Assembly (NCBI GenBank): GCA_018402345.1
Contig: JAGYIV010000014.1
Location: forward strand, 1-64,000
From: Terrimicrobiaceae bacterium
Lineage (GTDB): Bacteria > Verrucomicrobiota > Verrucomicrobiia > Chthoniobacterales > Terrimicrobiaceae
Reading direction: 5' to 3'
Length of the DNA stretch: 64,000 nt
Positions 26,788-39,635 of the stretch are shown in pieces (position 1 is the first letter of the stretch; each line of letters begins with the position of its first letter). Position numbers and translations under genes: made by a program. The notes below the pieces were generated by a model. It worked only from the letters and a program-made list of their open reading frames with translations, was not told the origin of the DNA and searched no databases.

Positions 26788-28083
26788 CTATATCTTCGTT
26801 CCATCCGGAATGACACTGTTTTTCGGAACTACGACGATGCCGTCACGGATATAGTATCCGTCGCCGTCGACGTTGCCTTGGCCTTTTTTGGAGGAAATGA
26901 CAACGCCGTGGCCGATGCGGGCGTTCTTGTCGATGATGGTGTCCTCGATCGAGCAATCGCGGCCCACGCCGATGGGTGGCACGCCGGGAACCGGCACTTC
27001 GCTTTCCGACTCGTAGAGGTCGCCGCCCATCATGACGGTGTTCCGCAGGGTCGAGCCCGATTGGATGATCGAGCGGATGCCCAGCACGCAGCGCTCGAGG
27101 GTGACATCACCGAGGATGCAGCCGTCGGAGACCATGGCGCGGGTCATTTTCGCGGAGTGGATGACGCTCGCCGGGAGGCAAAGGGGCTGGGTGTAAACGG
27201 TGCCGCCGGGCGCGTAGAAGCTGTATTTGGGCGTGGTGTCGGCCATGTCGAGGTTCGCCTCGAAAAACGCGCGGATCGTTCCGATGTCTTCCCAGTAGCC
27301 TTGGAAAATGTAGGCCATGACCTTGCGGGTGCGGATCGCCTCGGGGATGATGTTTTTGCCGAAGTCGATAAGGTCGTTGTCGAGGCAGGCCTCGAGGGCC
27401 TCGCGGTTGAACACGTAGATGCCCATCGATGCCTGGAACAACTCCTCGTTGCCGGGGTGGCCGATGGACTGCAGAAGGTCCGCTGGAATCCTCAGCGTGT
27501 CCAGCACGGCGGGGTCGCCGGGTTTTTCGACGAATTCGCTGATGTGGCGTTTCTCGTCGGTGAGCATGATTCCGAAGCCCGAAGCGGCCTCGCGGTTCAC
27601 GGGGATCGTGCCGATGGTGATCTCCGCGCCGCTGTCGATGTGTTGCTGGACCATGTGGCGGTAGTCCATGCGGTAGAGTTGGTCGCCGCTGAGGATGACG
27701 AAATACTTCGCGGGATGCTCTAGGAAGTAGCGCATGTTCTGACGCACGGCATCGGCAGTGCCCTGATACCATTTCGAGCCCTCGGGGGTTTGCTGGGCCG
27801 CGAGAATCTCGACGAAGCTCGGGGTGAAATCGTCGAACTTGTAGGTCTCGTTGATGTGGCGGTGGAGCGAGGTGCTGTTGAACTGGGTGAGGATGTAAAT
27901 GCCGCGGAGGCCCGAGTTCAGGCAGTTGCTGATCGGGATATCGACGAGGCGGTATTTTCCTCCGAGCGGCACGGCGGGTTTGGCGCGTTCCTTGGTGAGC
28001 GGGAACAGTCGGGTTCCGGCGCCGCCGCCCATGATGATGGCCAGCGTGTTGGACTTGAAAGAGGAGGAGGGTTGGACAGTCAT
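26788..28083 (-). CDS. glgC: glucose-1-phosphate adenylyltransferase
   Basis: 431 residues. GlgC makes ADP-glucose from glucose-1-phosphate and ATP, the committed step of glycogen synthesis. The N-terminal nucleotidyltransferase motif is GGGAGTRLFPLTKERAKPAVP. The substrate-site segment is ASMGIYVFNREAL, WEDIGTIRAFFEAN marks the end of the catalytic half, and a left-handed helix repeat region follows (GCILGDVTLERCVLG). The ATG at 28083 is preferred because family proteins start near SNTLAIIMGG; upstream sequence in the frame is the antisense of glmS. It is divergent from glmS across 48 bases. Confidence 0.96.
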   Translation of the reverse strand: MTVQPSSSFKSNTLAIIMGGGAGTRLFPLTKERAKPAVPLGGKYRLVDIPISNCLNSGLRGIYILTQFNSTSLHRHINETYKFDDFTPSFVEILAAQQTPEGSKWYQGTADAVRQNMRYFLEHPAKYFVILSGDQLYRMDYRHMVQQHIDSGAEITIGTIPVNREAASGFGIMLTDEKRHISEFVEKPGDPAVLDTLRIPADLLQSIGHPGNEELFQASMGIYVFNREALEACLDNDLIDFGKNIIPEAIRTRKVMAYIFQGYWEDIGTIRAFFEANLDMADTTPKYSFYAPGGTVYTQPLCLPASVIHSAKMTRAMVSDGCILGDVTLERCVLGIRSIIQSGSTLRNTVMMGGDLYESESEVPVPGVPPIGVGRDCSIEDTIIDKNARIGHGVVISSKKGQGNVDGDGYYIRDGIVVVPKNSVIPDGTKI

Positions 28084-28131
28084 CGCAGTTGCAAGCTTGC
28101 TCAGCGCGGGTGAAATTGTCACGTTGCATTT

Positions 28132-29979
28132 ATGTGCGGAATTGTTGCTTACGTGGGCTCGTCGAATGCCATTCCCATCCTGTTGGACGGGCTCAACCGC
28201 TTGGAATACCGGGGTTACGACTCCGCTGGCATCGCGGTGGCGCGGGCGGGCGGGATTGACGTGCGAAAAGCCGTCGGCCGCATCGCGAACCTCGCCGCGG
28301 AAATCCAAAAGTCGCCTGTGTCAGGCACGGTGGGCATCAGCCACACGCGGTGGGCCACGCACGGCGCGGTGACGCGGGAAAACGCCCATCCTCATACCGA
28401 CAAGTCCGGCCGATTGCACCTCGTGCACAATGGCGTGATCGAGAACTACCAGACGCTTCGTGAGCAATTGCAGGAACGGGGCCACGAGTTTCATTCGCAG
28501 ACGGATACAGAAGTTCTGGCGCACCTCGTCGGCGAGGCCTTCGACAAGGGCGGCGCGCGTGATTCCGCCGCATTGGTCGAGGCGGTGAGGGCGGCCTTGC
28601 GGCAGGTGATCGGGACGTATGGCATCTCGGTGGTCCACGCCGATGTGCCCGGTATGCTGGTCGGAGCGCGGCGCGGGAGCCCGCTGGTGCTGGGCATCGG
28701 CAAGCACGAGCATTTTCTGGCGAGCGATGTCAGCGCGATCGTCTCGCATACCCGCGAGGTGGTGTATTTGAACGACTACGAGATCGTGGCGCTGCAGGCG
28801 GATGGATTCGAGATTTCCACGCTTTCGGGATCGGGGGCGGATTTCCATGTCAGCACGGTCGAGTTCGATGCCGGTTCGGTGGAGAAAGGGAAATACCCTC
28901 ACTACATGCTCAAGGAAATCCACGAGCAGCCGAACACGGTGCGCGATGCGATGCGCGGAAGATTATCGGCCGAGGAGGCAACCGCGATCCTCGGCGGGTT
29001 GAACATGACAAATGCCGACCTACGCGCGGTCGACCGCATCGTTCTCGCGGGCTGCGGCACGGCCTTCCATGCGGCGCTGGCGGGCGAATACATCCTCGAA
29101 TCACTGGCCCACATCCCGGTGGAATGCGAGTTCGCAAGCGAGTTCCGCTACCGGAACATTCCGTTCCAGCGCGACACGCTTGTCTTCGTGATCAGCCAGA
29201 GCGGCGAGACGGCCGACACGCTGGCCGCCTTGCGCGAGAGCCGGCGGAAGGGTCACCGCACACTGGGGATTTGCAACAATGTCGCCAGCACGATCGCGCG
29301 CGAGAGCGACGGCGGGGTCTACATGCACGCTGGGCCGGAGATCGGCGTGGCGGCGACAAAGTCGTTCACCTCGCAGCTCACCATCTTTGTCCTCCTCGGG
29401 CTGCTCCTCGGCCGCATCCGGCACCTTTCTCACAGCGACGGGCTGAATATCATTTCGGAACTTGAAAAACTCCCCGACCTCGTGGCGCGCACGATCGAGT
29501 TGGAGACGCAGGTCGCCGCGATCGCCAAAAAATACGCCAAGGCGAACAACTTCCTGTTCATGGGCCGCCAGGCGCACTACCCGATCGCCCTCGAGGGCGC
29601 GCTGAAGCTCAAGGAGATCAGCTACATTTCCTCGTCCGGCTACCCCAGCGCCGAACTCAAGCACGGAGTCATCGCGCTCATCACCGAGGACACGCCGTCG
29701 CTGTTTATCGCCCCGCAGGATGCGGTGTTTGAAAAAAACATCAGCAACATCGAGGAGGTGAAAGCCCGGAGGGGACCGGTCATCGCCATCGGCACAGAGG
29801 GCGACACGGCACTCGCGAAGATTTGTGACGACGTGATTTTGATTCCCGAGGCACCGCATTATCTGACGCCGATCCTCGCCACGATTCCGCTGCAGTTGCT
29901 CGCCTACCACATCGCCAATGAACTTGGCTGCGATGTGGACAAGCCGAGGAATCTCGCCAAAAGCGTGACGGTCGAGTAG
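28132..29979 (+). CDS. glmS: glutamine--fructose-6-phosphate aminotransferase (isomerizing)
   Basis: 615 residues. GlmS makes glucosamine-6-phosphate for cell-wall precursors. The N-terminal glutaminase domain starts MCGIVAYVG with the catalytic Cys2 and has GISHTRWATHG. The two SIS domains of the isomerase half follow, with AGCGTAFHAAL and SQSGETADTLAAL. The C-terminus (DKPRNLAKSVTVE) matches family ends. No glmS ribozyme is possible here: only 48 bases separate the start from divergent glgC. Confidence 0.97.
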   Translation: MCGIVAYVGSSNAIPILLDGLNRLEYRGYDSAGIAVARAGGIDVRKAVGRIANLAAEIQKSPVSGTVGISHTRWATHGAVTRENAHPHTDKSGRLHLVHNGVIENYQTLREQLQERGHEFHSQTDTEVLAHLVGEAFDKGGARDSAALVEAVRAALRQVIGTYGISVVHADVPGMLVGARRGSPLVLGIGKHEHFLASDVSAIVSHTREVVYLNDYEIVALQADGFEISTLSGSGADFHVSTVEFDAGSVEKGKYPHYMLKEIHEQPNTVRDAMRGRLSAEEATAILGGLNMTNADLRAVDRIVLAGCGTAFHAALAGEYILESLAHIPVECEFASEFRYRNIPFQRDTLVFVISQSGETADTLAALRESRRKGHRTLGICNNVASTIARESDGGVYMHAGPEIGVAATKSFTSQLTIFVLLGLLLGRIRHLSHSDGLNIISELEKLPDLVARTIELETQVAAIAKKYAKANNFLFMGRQAHYPIALEGALKLKEISYISSSGYPSAELKHGVIALITEDTPSLFIAPQDAVFEKNISNIEEVKARRGPVIAIGTEGDTALAKICDDVILIPEAPHYLTPILATIPLQLLAYHIANELGCDVDKPRNLAKSVTVE

Positions 29980-29991
29980 GCGCGCTCGTTT

Positions 29992-31182
29992 TCAGGCGCG
30001 GCCCTTGAGCATGCCGTGCCAGTAGAGAAATGGCAGCGCGTAGCGTTTGAGGAGCCACATGGAGTAGCGCTCCTTGGCCTGGTTGAAGGGAAACGTCTCG
30101 CACGGGTTGCCGTCGTAATCGAACTCCGCGAGCATCATGCGGCCTCGACGGGTGACGATCGGACACGAGGTGTAGCCGTTGTAGGAGGCCTTGAGTGGAC
30201 GGCCCGCGCGGTGCGCGAGGAGGTTGGAGACAAGCACCGGCGCCTGCTTGCGGATCGCCGCGCCGGTGCGGCCGGTCGGCAGGCTGCTGGCGTCGCCGAG
30301 TGAGAAGATGTCGGGAAACCGCGTGTGTTGCAGGGTGTGGGCATCGACATCCACCCAGCCCGCGGAATCCGCCAGCGGGCTGGATTTCACGAAATCCGGC
30401 GCGCACATCGGCGGGGTGACATGGAGGAGGTCGAAGGAGATGGTCTGGCGCTCCTTGGTGTCGAGATGTTCGAAGACAGCCTGTTTCTTTTCGCCGTCCA
30501 CTGCGACGAGGTGGGTGCGGAAGAGGGTCTCGATGCCGCGGGCGGCGACGATTTTTTCCAACGCAGGGCGGTAGTGGGCCACGCCGAAAATCGCGGCGCC
30601 CGGCGCAACGTAGAGCATGCGCGTGCGGTCGCGCAGGCCCTTGCGGCGGAGGTAATCCTCCGCGAGGTAGAGAATCTTCTGGGGCGCGCCGCCGCATTTG
30701 ATCGCGGTGTTCGGCATGGTGAATACCGCGGTGCCGCCGGTGAAATTCCGCAACGCCTCCCAAGTGGAGTCCACGGTGTCGAAGCTGTAGTTCGAGCAAA
30801 CGCCGTTTTGCCCGATCGCTTGGCGGAGGCCAGGCACGGCGTCCCAGTCGAGTTTGATGCCTGGGCACACGACAAGCTGGCCGTAGGTGTGGCGGCCGCC
30901 GTCCGTGGTGACCACAGTTTTGTTCTCATGCTCGAACGCCTCTGCGGCGGTGCGCAGCCATGTGACGCCCTTCGGCATGACATCCGCCTCCGCGCGGGCG
31001 GTGGTTTCCTTTTTCACCACGCCGCCGCCGACGAGCGTCCAGAGCGGTTGGTAGTAGTGCTGGGAGGACGGCTCGATGAGTGCGACGGTCAGTTTCGGCG
31101 CGGCGCGGCGGAGGCGTGCTGCGACGGTGATTCCGGCGGTGCCGCCGCCAACGATCAGGATGTCATGGGTGGTTGTGTTCAT
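29992..31182 (-). CDS. sulfide:quinone oxidoreductase (SQOR-like)
   Basis: 396 residues. FAD motif: [20 protein letters not shown]. Redox cysteines corresponding to those of SQOR enzymes are Cys163 (KCGGAPQK) and Cys340 (YTSCPIVT); a third Cys lies at 129. The family oxidises H2S to a persulfide and passes electrons to membrane quinone. The C-terminal helices ([14 protein letters not shown]) could bind the membrane. It is the last gene of a four-gene sulfide operon, six bases after the TauE/SafE permease gene. Confidence 0.9.
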   Translation of the reverse strand: MNTTTHDILIVGGGTAGITVAARLRRAAPKLTVALIEPSSQHYYQPLWTLVGGGVVKKETTARAEADVMPKGVTWLRTAAEAFEHENKTVVTTDGGRHTYGQLVVCPGIKLDWDAVPGLRQAIGQNGVCSNYSFDTVDSTWEALRNFTGGTAVFTMPNTAIKCGGAPQKILYLAEDYLRRKGLRDRTRMLYVAPGAAIFGVAHYRPALEKIVAARGIETLFRTHLVAVDGEKKQAVFEHLDTKERQTISFDLLHVTPPMCAPDFVKSSPLADSAGWVDVDAHTLQHTRFPDIFSLGDASSLPTGRTGAAIRKQAPVLVSNLLAHRAGRPLKASYNGYTSCPIVTRRGRMMLAEFDYDGNPCETFPFNQAKERYSMWLLKRYALPFLYWHGMLKGRA

Positions 31183-31188
31183 GGGTTT

Positions 31189-32001
31189 TCAGGTGAGGGA
31201 CTGGAGGGCCGCGATATTCCTGTAGAGCATGTAGGCACCGACGGCCCACATGGCGGCCGAGAAGACCTTGCGCAGCGCGGGGCCGCTTAATTTTCCGCGC
31301 ACAGCCCCTCCCGCAAGCATGCCTGCGAGGCCCCCCACGAGAAACAGCACGGAGACCGGCATCGGGAATTTCTGGCCTTGTAGGAGGTTCGCTCCCACGC
31401 CCGAGAGGGAGATTAAAAAGATGACCATGAGGGATGTCGCCACCGCGCGGTGGATCGTGGTGCCGGTGACGTAAAGGAGCGCTGGAACGATGACAAAGCC
31501 ACCGCCGATGCCGAAAAGGCCCGATAAAATCCCCGCCGCCGCGCCAGCCAGCGAGAGCCGTGTGTAGCAGCCCGGGCCAAGACGGCCGTTACCTTGGGAC
31601 ACACACGGGCCGACGGAGTCGGTTGTTTCCGCCTTGCCGCGCCACATCCGCCAGCCGACGAAGGCCATGAGGAGGGCGAAGACCGAGAGGAGCGCGGCTG
31701 CGGGAATGAAGTGTCCGATCCATGTGCCAACGGGCGCGAACACCATGCCGCCCGCCGCGAAGACGAGGCCCGCTTGGAGTTCGATCTCGCGGGCCTTCAA
31801 GCGGAGGGCAGCGCCGAAGCCTGCGGTGAGGCCGACCGCGGCGAGGCTGAGACCGATCGAGGTGCGGACGGGAATGCCCAGCCCGTAGATCAGCAGCGGC
31901 ACGGCGAAGATCGAACCGCCGCCCCCGGTGACGCCAAGCGAGATTCCAACCACCAGACCGTAGGCGAGGCCGAGCAGGTCGATGCTGTGGAATGCGTCCA
32001 T
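31189..32001 (-). CDS. TauE/SafE-family permease
   Basis: 270 residues with about eight hydrophobic segments. The two family repeats are visible: GISLGVTGGGGSIFAVPLL in the first half and GILSGLFGIGGGFVIVPALL in the second. TauE/SafE proteins export or import sulfite, sulfonates and related anions. Its place between a persulfide dioxygenase gene and sulfide:quinone oxidoreductase suggests that it moves sulfite or thiosulfate produced by the pathway. Confidence 0.9.
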   Translation of the reverse strand: MDAFHSIDLLGLAYGLVVGISLGVTGGGGSIFAVPLLIYGLGIPVRTSIGLSLAAVGLTAGFGAALRLKAREIELQAGLVFAAGGMVFAPVGTWIGHFIPAAALLSVFALLMAFVGWRMWRGKAETTDSVGPCVSQGNGRLGPGCYTRLSLAGAAAGILSGLFGIGGGFVIVPALLYVTGTTIHRAVATSLMVIFLISLSGVGANLLQGQKFPMPVSVLFLVGGLAGMLAGGAVRGKLSGPALRKVFSAAMWAVGAYMLYRNIAALQSLT

Positions 32002-32022
32002 GGCGTCGGGGGCGGGTGGATG

Positions 32023-33441
32023 TCAGGCGCCGAGGAGATCCGCGGGAGCGTTCTCGAACTTGTCGAGAATGCAGGTCGCCGGGATTCCATGGCGCTCCAA
32101 GAACGCGCAGGCACCGGTGGCGCGCATGCCGCTTTGGCAGGACACGAGCAACGGTTTTTCCCTTGGAACATCCGCTAGCCCCGGCAGCAGCCTGGTGTGG
32201 GCGATGTTCTTTGCCCCGCGCAGGTGGCCAGCCGAGAATTCGGTGGCCTTGCGGACATCGAGCGGTTGGTCGCCGTTGGCCAAATACGGAGCCGCCTCCA
32301 GGAATGTGATGTGCGGTGTCGCGTGGATCACGTCGCTGCCTGCCGCAGACACTGCGGCGGCCGGCAGGAAGCCCACGATCTTGTCGAAGCCGATGCGCAC
32401 GAGTTGGTGAATGAAGCCTTCAGCCTCCTGGGGATCTTTTGCGATGACAACGATCTCCTGGTCGGGGGTCAGGTAGCTTCCCGCGAAGTCTGAGAATTTC
32501 TCCGGCGGCGTGAAGAGGCTGCCTTTCAAATGGCCCGCGAGAAACGCCTCTCGCGGCCGTGTGTCGAGGACGACGAAGCCCGGTTCCGCAAGGCGTGGCG
32601 TGATTTCCGCCACGCTGGTCTCGCGGGGAGCCGGCAGCGTTCCCAGCACGGCCGGGCCGACCTTGTTCACATGCTTCATGTTTGCGAAATAGGGCGGCGG
32701 CTCGGGTTGTCCGCTGAGGATGAATTTCACGAAGGCGTCCTCGCCCTCGTGGAGCGCGATTTTCAGGGCCGGATTGAATTTTTCCTCGTAGCCGAACGTG
32801 GAGTTCGGCACCGAGCCCAGCGCCTTGCCGCAGGCGCTTCCGGCGCCGTGTGCCGGCAAGACCTGCACGTGGCACGGCAGCTCGGAGACCTTGCGGAGGC
32901 TGTGGTAGAGAGCCCTCGCGCCTGGCTCCTGGGTGTTCTCGAGGCCCGCGGCCTGCTCGAGCAGGTCGGGGCGGCCAGCATCCCCCACAAACAAAAAGTC
33001 CCCGCTGAGCAGCGCGATCGGCTCGTTGGCTCCGCCGCCGTGGTCGGTGACGAGGTAAACCATATGCTCGGGGGTGTGGCCTGGCGTGTGGACGGCCTTC
33101 AACTCGATATTGCCGATGTGGAAGGAATCTCCGTCGTGCAACAAATGAAGGCCAGGCAGGTCCTTGGCCCACTCGCTTTGCCAGTTCGGCCCGCCCTCGG
33201 CGGAAAGGTAGAGTTTGATGCCGGGGTCGGCCGCGGCGAACTCCCGCGCGCCGCTCACGAAGTCGGCGTGGATGTGCGTCTCGGCGACGGCGGTGATTTT
33301 CAGGCCCTCCTGCGCCGCGATGTCGCGGTAGCGTTGGATGTCGCGCTCGGGGTCGACCACGACGGCCTCACCGGAGCGTTGGCAACCGATGATGTAGGCG
33401 TATTGGGCAAGATGGGGGTCGGCGATTTGTCGTAAAAACAT
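32023..33441 (-). CDS. persulfide dioxygenase-rhodanese fusion (CstB-like)
   Basis: 472 residues. The N-terminal metallo-beta-lactamase fold has the iron ligands HIHAD (His56, His58, Asp60), HTPGHTPEH (His118, His122) and GDAGRPDL (Asp154), as in ETHE1/CstB non-heme-iron persulfide dioxygenases. Two rhodanese domains follow: the first (about 285-365) lacks a catalytic Cys (VVIAKDPQEAEG), while the second has Cys435 (LVSCQSGMRA). It converts low-molecular-weight persulfides to sulfite and thiosulfate. It lies 18 bases after the rhodanese-DUF2892 gene. Confidence 0.88.
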   Translation of the reverse strand: MFLRQIADPHLAQYAYIIGCQRSGEAVVVDPERDIQRYRDIAAQEGLKITAVAETHIHADFVSGAREFAAADPGIKLYLSAEGGPNWQSEWAKDLPGLHLLHDGDSFHIGNIELKAVHTPGHTPEHMVYLVTDHGGGANEPIALLSGDFLFVGDAGRPDLLEQAAGLENTQEPGARALYHSLRKVSELPCHVQVLPAHGAGSACGKALGSVPNSTFGYEEKFNPALKIALHEGEDAFVKFILSGQPEPPPYFANMKHVNKVGPAVLGTLPAPRETSVAEITPRLAEPGFVVLDTRPREAFLAGHLKGSLFTPPEKFSDFAGSYLTPDQEIVVIAKDPQEAEGFIHQLVRIGFDKIVGFLPAAAVSAAGSDVIHATPHITFLEAAPYLANGDQPLDVRKATEFSAGHLRGAKNIAHTRLLPGLADVPREKPLLVSCQSGMRATGACAFLERHGIPATCILDKFENAPADLLGA

Positions 33442-33459
33442 GGGATTGGCGGGTTGGTG

Positions 33460-34014
33460 TTAGTTGGTTGAGCAGCTAGTTCCTTCGATGCGCTGGTTCC
33501 AGGGCAGCTTGGCCATGAGGATCGCCAAGCCGCACCAGTCGGTGACGCCGGCGAAAATCAACCCCGCGCCCATAAATCCCGAAAGGAGGAAGAACGCCGG
33601 ATTGACAAGGTATCCTAGGACCACGCCGCTCGCGACAACCGTGCCGATCGTGATGCGCACCTGGCGGTCGAGCGGAAGCACACGCGAGGTGCCGCGGTTC
33701 ACGGGAAGGCCCGCATCCGCCCACGCAGAAGTGCCGCCTTCGACGACATGGCATTCGCGGAATCCCGAGCGCTCGAGCTTTTCGGCGGCCTGTTTGGCCC
33801 GTGTGCCCGCGTGGCAGAGGATGTAAACGGGCTCGTCCTTCGACATGCCGAGGCCCGTGGAAAGATGCGTGGGGTCGAGTTTGTCGAGCGGGACGAGGTC
33901 CACGCCAGGCACATGCACGCGGGCGTGCTCGGCCGGGGTGCGCACGTCGAGTAGACGCGCTCCCGGTGTTTGTTGGCGGATGGTGTGGAGTTCGGTTGGT
34001 TGGATTGTTTTCAT
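33460..34014 (-). CDS. rhodanese with C-terminal DUF2892 membrane domain
   Basis: 184 residues from the ATG at 34014; in-frame ATGs at 34026 and 34032 are alternatives. The rhodanese domain carries Cys67 in the loop CHAGTRAK, and LLDVRTPAEHARVHVPG is the family N-terminal signature. From about residue 120 two hydrophobic helices form a DUF2892-like domain (ITIGTVVASGVVLGYLVNPAFFLLSGFMGAG). Such proteins shuttle sulfane sulfur at the inner membrane. It is the first gene of the sulfide operon. Confidence 0.88.
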   Translation of the reverse strand: MKTIQPTELHTIRQQTPGARLLDVRTPAEHARVHVPGVDLVPLDKLDPTHLSTGLGMSKDEPVYILCHAGTRAKQAAEKLERSGFRECHVVEGGTSAWADAGLPVNRGTSRVLPLDRQVRITIGTVVASGVVLGYLVNPAFFLLSGFMGAGLIFAGVTDWCGLAILMAKLPWNQRIEGTSCSTN

Positions 34015-34038
34015 AGATTCGTTCATGAGCATAGACGT

Positions 34039-34050
34039 ATATTTGAATAT
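34039..34050 (-). promoter_or_regulatory. candidate operator: ATATTTGAATAT
   Basis: A palindrome with 5-bp arms ATATT/AATAT around two bases, 7 to 25 bases upstream of the possible starts of the first sulfide-operon gene, inside an AT-rich patch that may be the promoter. Sulfide operons are often controlled by ArsR-type persulfide sensors; no such gene is in the window. Confidence 0.35.
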
Positions 34051-34126
34051 GTCAACAGGGGAATTTTCCTGATTTGTGGCAGTGGGGCGCTTGTCAATCG
34101 GGCGGGGGTGGGGTTGAAAGAAGGGG

Positions 34127-35530
34127 ATGCGCAAAACAAAAATCATCTGCACGTTGGGACCGGCCTCGGACTCCATGGAAAAAATCGAGGCGTTGTTGGC
34201 GGCGGGAGCGAATATTTTCCGCCTGAACATGAGCCATGCGCCGCACGAATGGGTGCGGGACGTGGTGAAGCGCATCCGCGCCGCGGCGAGGGCGAAGAAC
34301 GTGAATTGCGGCATCCTGCTCGACACACAGGGCCCGGCGATCCGGACTGGGAATCTGTCGGCGAAGTTGAATTTGAAGCCTGGAGATATTTTCGAGTTCA
34401 CAGTTCGCGGGGCGAGGAGCGAGGAGGAGTATTCGGTGGATGTGAACTACGACGGCCTCGTGAATGACATTCATGTCGGCGACACGGTGCTGGTGGACAA
34501 TGGCGTGTTGCACATGAAGGTGCTTGAGAAGGATCAGAACCGGGTGCGGTGCGAGGTGCTCACGGAGGGAAGCTTGGGATCGAAGCGGCACATCAATCTG
34601 CCCGGCGTGAAAGTGAACCTGCCGCCGCTGACGGAGAAGGACCACGAGGACATCCGTCTCGGTGTTGAGGTCGGTGTTGATTTTGTGGCGTTGAGTTTTT
34701 GCCGCGAGGCGGCGGACATCCTTGAGCTGAAGCGGGTGTTGCAGAGCCTCGGAAGCAAGGCGCGGACGGTGGCCAAGATCGAGGACCAGAACGCGGTGAA
34801 GTTCATCAAGGACATCGTGATCGCCTCCGATTCCATCATGATCGCGCGCGGTGACCTGGGCATCGAGTGCCGCATGGAGGAATTGCCGATCATCCAGCGC
34901 CGGATCATCAAGAAGTGCATTCAAATCGGGCGACCGGTGATCGTAGCCACACACATGCTTGAAAGCATGATCGAGAATCCGGTGCCCACGCGCGCGGAGA
35001 TCACGGATGTGGCTAACGCGGTGTTCGAGGAGGCGGATGCGGTGATGCTGAGCGGAGAGACGGCGACGGGGAAATACCCAGCGGCGTGTGTCGAGGTGCT
35101 TGATCGTGTGGCGCGGCGGATTGCATTGAGTGGCGGGGCGGGCTACGCGGCCGAGGCGATCGTGGACACGCAGCGTAAGAAGACGGTGCTCGCGGCGGTG
35201 AAGCTCGCGAACTCGCTCGAGAATTCAAGCATCGTGGTCTTTACTCGGCATGGGGAGATGGCCGACACGGTGGCGCGGTTTCGTCCGACGCGCTCGACGA
35301 TCTTCGCGTTTGCGCCCTCGGAGGAGGTGGTCAGGCATCTGTCGCTGAACTGGTGCACGCACGCATTGCGTCTCGATTTCCATACGGACCCCGAGGAAAC
35401 CTTCGCGGAGGCGGAGAAGGAGTTGGTGAAGCGCGGGTTGGTCTCGAGCGGAGAAAAGTTGATCGTGCTGCGCGAACTCTTCGAGGGCGAGGAGCACTTC
35501 GAGTCGATTCAGATTCGCACGGTGCCCTGA
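34127..35530 (+). CDS. pyk: pyruvate kinase
   Basis: 467 residues. The enzyme transfers phosphate from phosphoenolpyruvate to ADP in the last step of glycolysis. It begins RKTKIICTLGPASDS, the family N-terminus. The catalytic site Lys lies in VAKIEDQNA, followed by MIARGDLGIE and the MLESMI / TRAEITDVANAV blocks. The C-terminal allosteric domain is present (SGETATGKYPAACVEVL onward to IQIRTVP). It starts 112 bases from the divergent sulfide operon and converges with pgm. Confidence 0.96.
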   Translation: MRKTKIICTLGPASDSMEKIEALLAAGANIFRLNMSHAPHEWVRDVVKRIRAAARAKNVNCGILLDTQGPAIRTGNLSAKLNLKPGDIFEFTVRGARSEEEYSVDVNYDGLVNDIHVGDTVLVDNGVLHMKVLEKDQNRVRCEVLTEGSLGSKRHINLPGVKVNLPPLTEKDHEDIRLGVEVGVDFVALSFCREAADILELKRVLQSLGSKARTVAKIEDQNAVKFIKDIVIASDSIMIARGDLGIECRMEELPIIQRRIIKKCIQIGRPVIVATHMLESMIENPVPTRAEITDVANAVFEEADAVMLSGETATGKYPAACVEVLDRVARRIALSGGAGYAAEAIVDTQRKKTVLAAVKLANSLENSSIVVFTRHGEMADTVARFRPTRSTIFAFAPSEEVVRHLSLNWCTHALRLDFHTDPEETFAEAEKELVKRGLVSSGEKLIVLRELFEGEEHFESIQIRTVP

Positions 35531-35544
35531 GGGGCGCGCGGGGC

Positions 35545-38917
<3,373 letters not shown>

Positions 38918-38921
38918 TCCC

Positions 38922-39629
38922 ATGGGCGACACCCCCAAGCATGTCGCGGTGATCATGGACGGCAACGGCCGTTGGGCACAGTCCCGCGGCCTTCCGCGCC
39001 TTGCCGGCCACGAGGCGGGCTCGAAATCCATCGAGCGCTGCGTGCAGGCGTGCATCGACACCGGCGTCGAGTATCTCACGCTCTACGCCTTCTCCTCCGA
39101 GAACTGGAAGCGCCCGGCACTGGAGGTGAATGGCCTCATGCTCCTGCTCGAGAAGTTCCTCAACCAAAAACGCGACGAGATGGTGCGCGAGGGGATTCGG
39201 CTGCATCACATCGGGCGCATCGACGAACTCCCCACCGTCTGCCGACGCAAGCTCCGCGAAGTCATGGAGGCCACCGCGTCGAACACCCGCCTGCATCTGG
39301 TCCTCGCGCTTAGCTACAGCGGCCGGGCGGAGATCGTGGATGCCGTGAAGTCCCTCGCGGCGGATGCCGAAAGCGGCGCGATCCAGCCCGACGACATCAC
39401 GCCTGACCTGTTCGCCTCGCGCTTGAACACCTCAGACATGCCCGACCCCGACCTGCTCATCCGCACCTCCGGCGAGATGCGGATTTCGAATTTCCTGCTC
39501 TGGCAGCTCAGTTACACGGAAATCCACGTCACCAAAAAACTCTGGCCCGACTTCCAGAAGGACGACTTCCTCGCCGCGCTTGAGGACTACCGCTCTCGCT
39601 CGAGAAGGTATGGATGCGTTGCGGGTTGA
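38922..39629 (+). CDS. uppS: isoprenyl transferase (undecaprenyl diphosphate synthase)
   Basis: 235 residues. Catalyses cis-condensation of isopentenyl diphosphate onto farnesyl diphosphate to make the lipid carrier for peptidoglycan. The signature VAVIMDGNGRWAQSRGLPR includes the catalytic Asp. YAFSSENWKRP and DPDLLIRTSGEMRISNFLLWQ with ELYF-like YTEIHVT complete the family motifs. It starts four bases after purA and is followed by the photolyase gene after six bases, so the three may be co-transcribed. Confidence 0.96.
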   Translation: MGDTPKHVAVIMDGNGRWAQSRGLPRLAGHEAGSKSIERCVQACIDTGVEYLTLYAFSSENWKRPALEVNGLMLLLEKFLNQKRDEMVREGIRLHHIGRIDELPTVCRRKLREVMEATASNTRLHLVLALSYSGRAEIVDAVKSLAADAESGAIQPDDITPDLFASRLNTSDMPDPDLLIRTSGEMRISNFLLWQLSYTEIHVTKKLWPDFQKDDFLAALEDYRSRSRRYGCVAG

Positions 39630-39635
39630 TTTACC

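Noticed and set aside
26251-27723. 490-residue plus-strand protein opposite glgC
   Set aside because: Antisense of the conserved glgC and lipoprotein genes, without domain features.
28084-28131. glmS ribozyme
   Set aside because: Only 48 bases separate glgC and glmS, too short for the ribozyme core.
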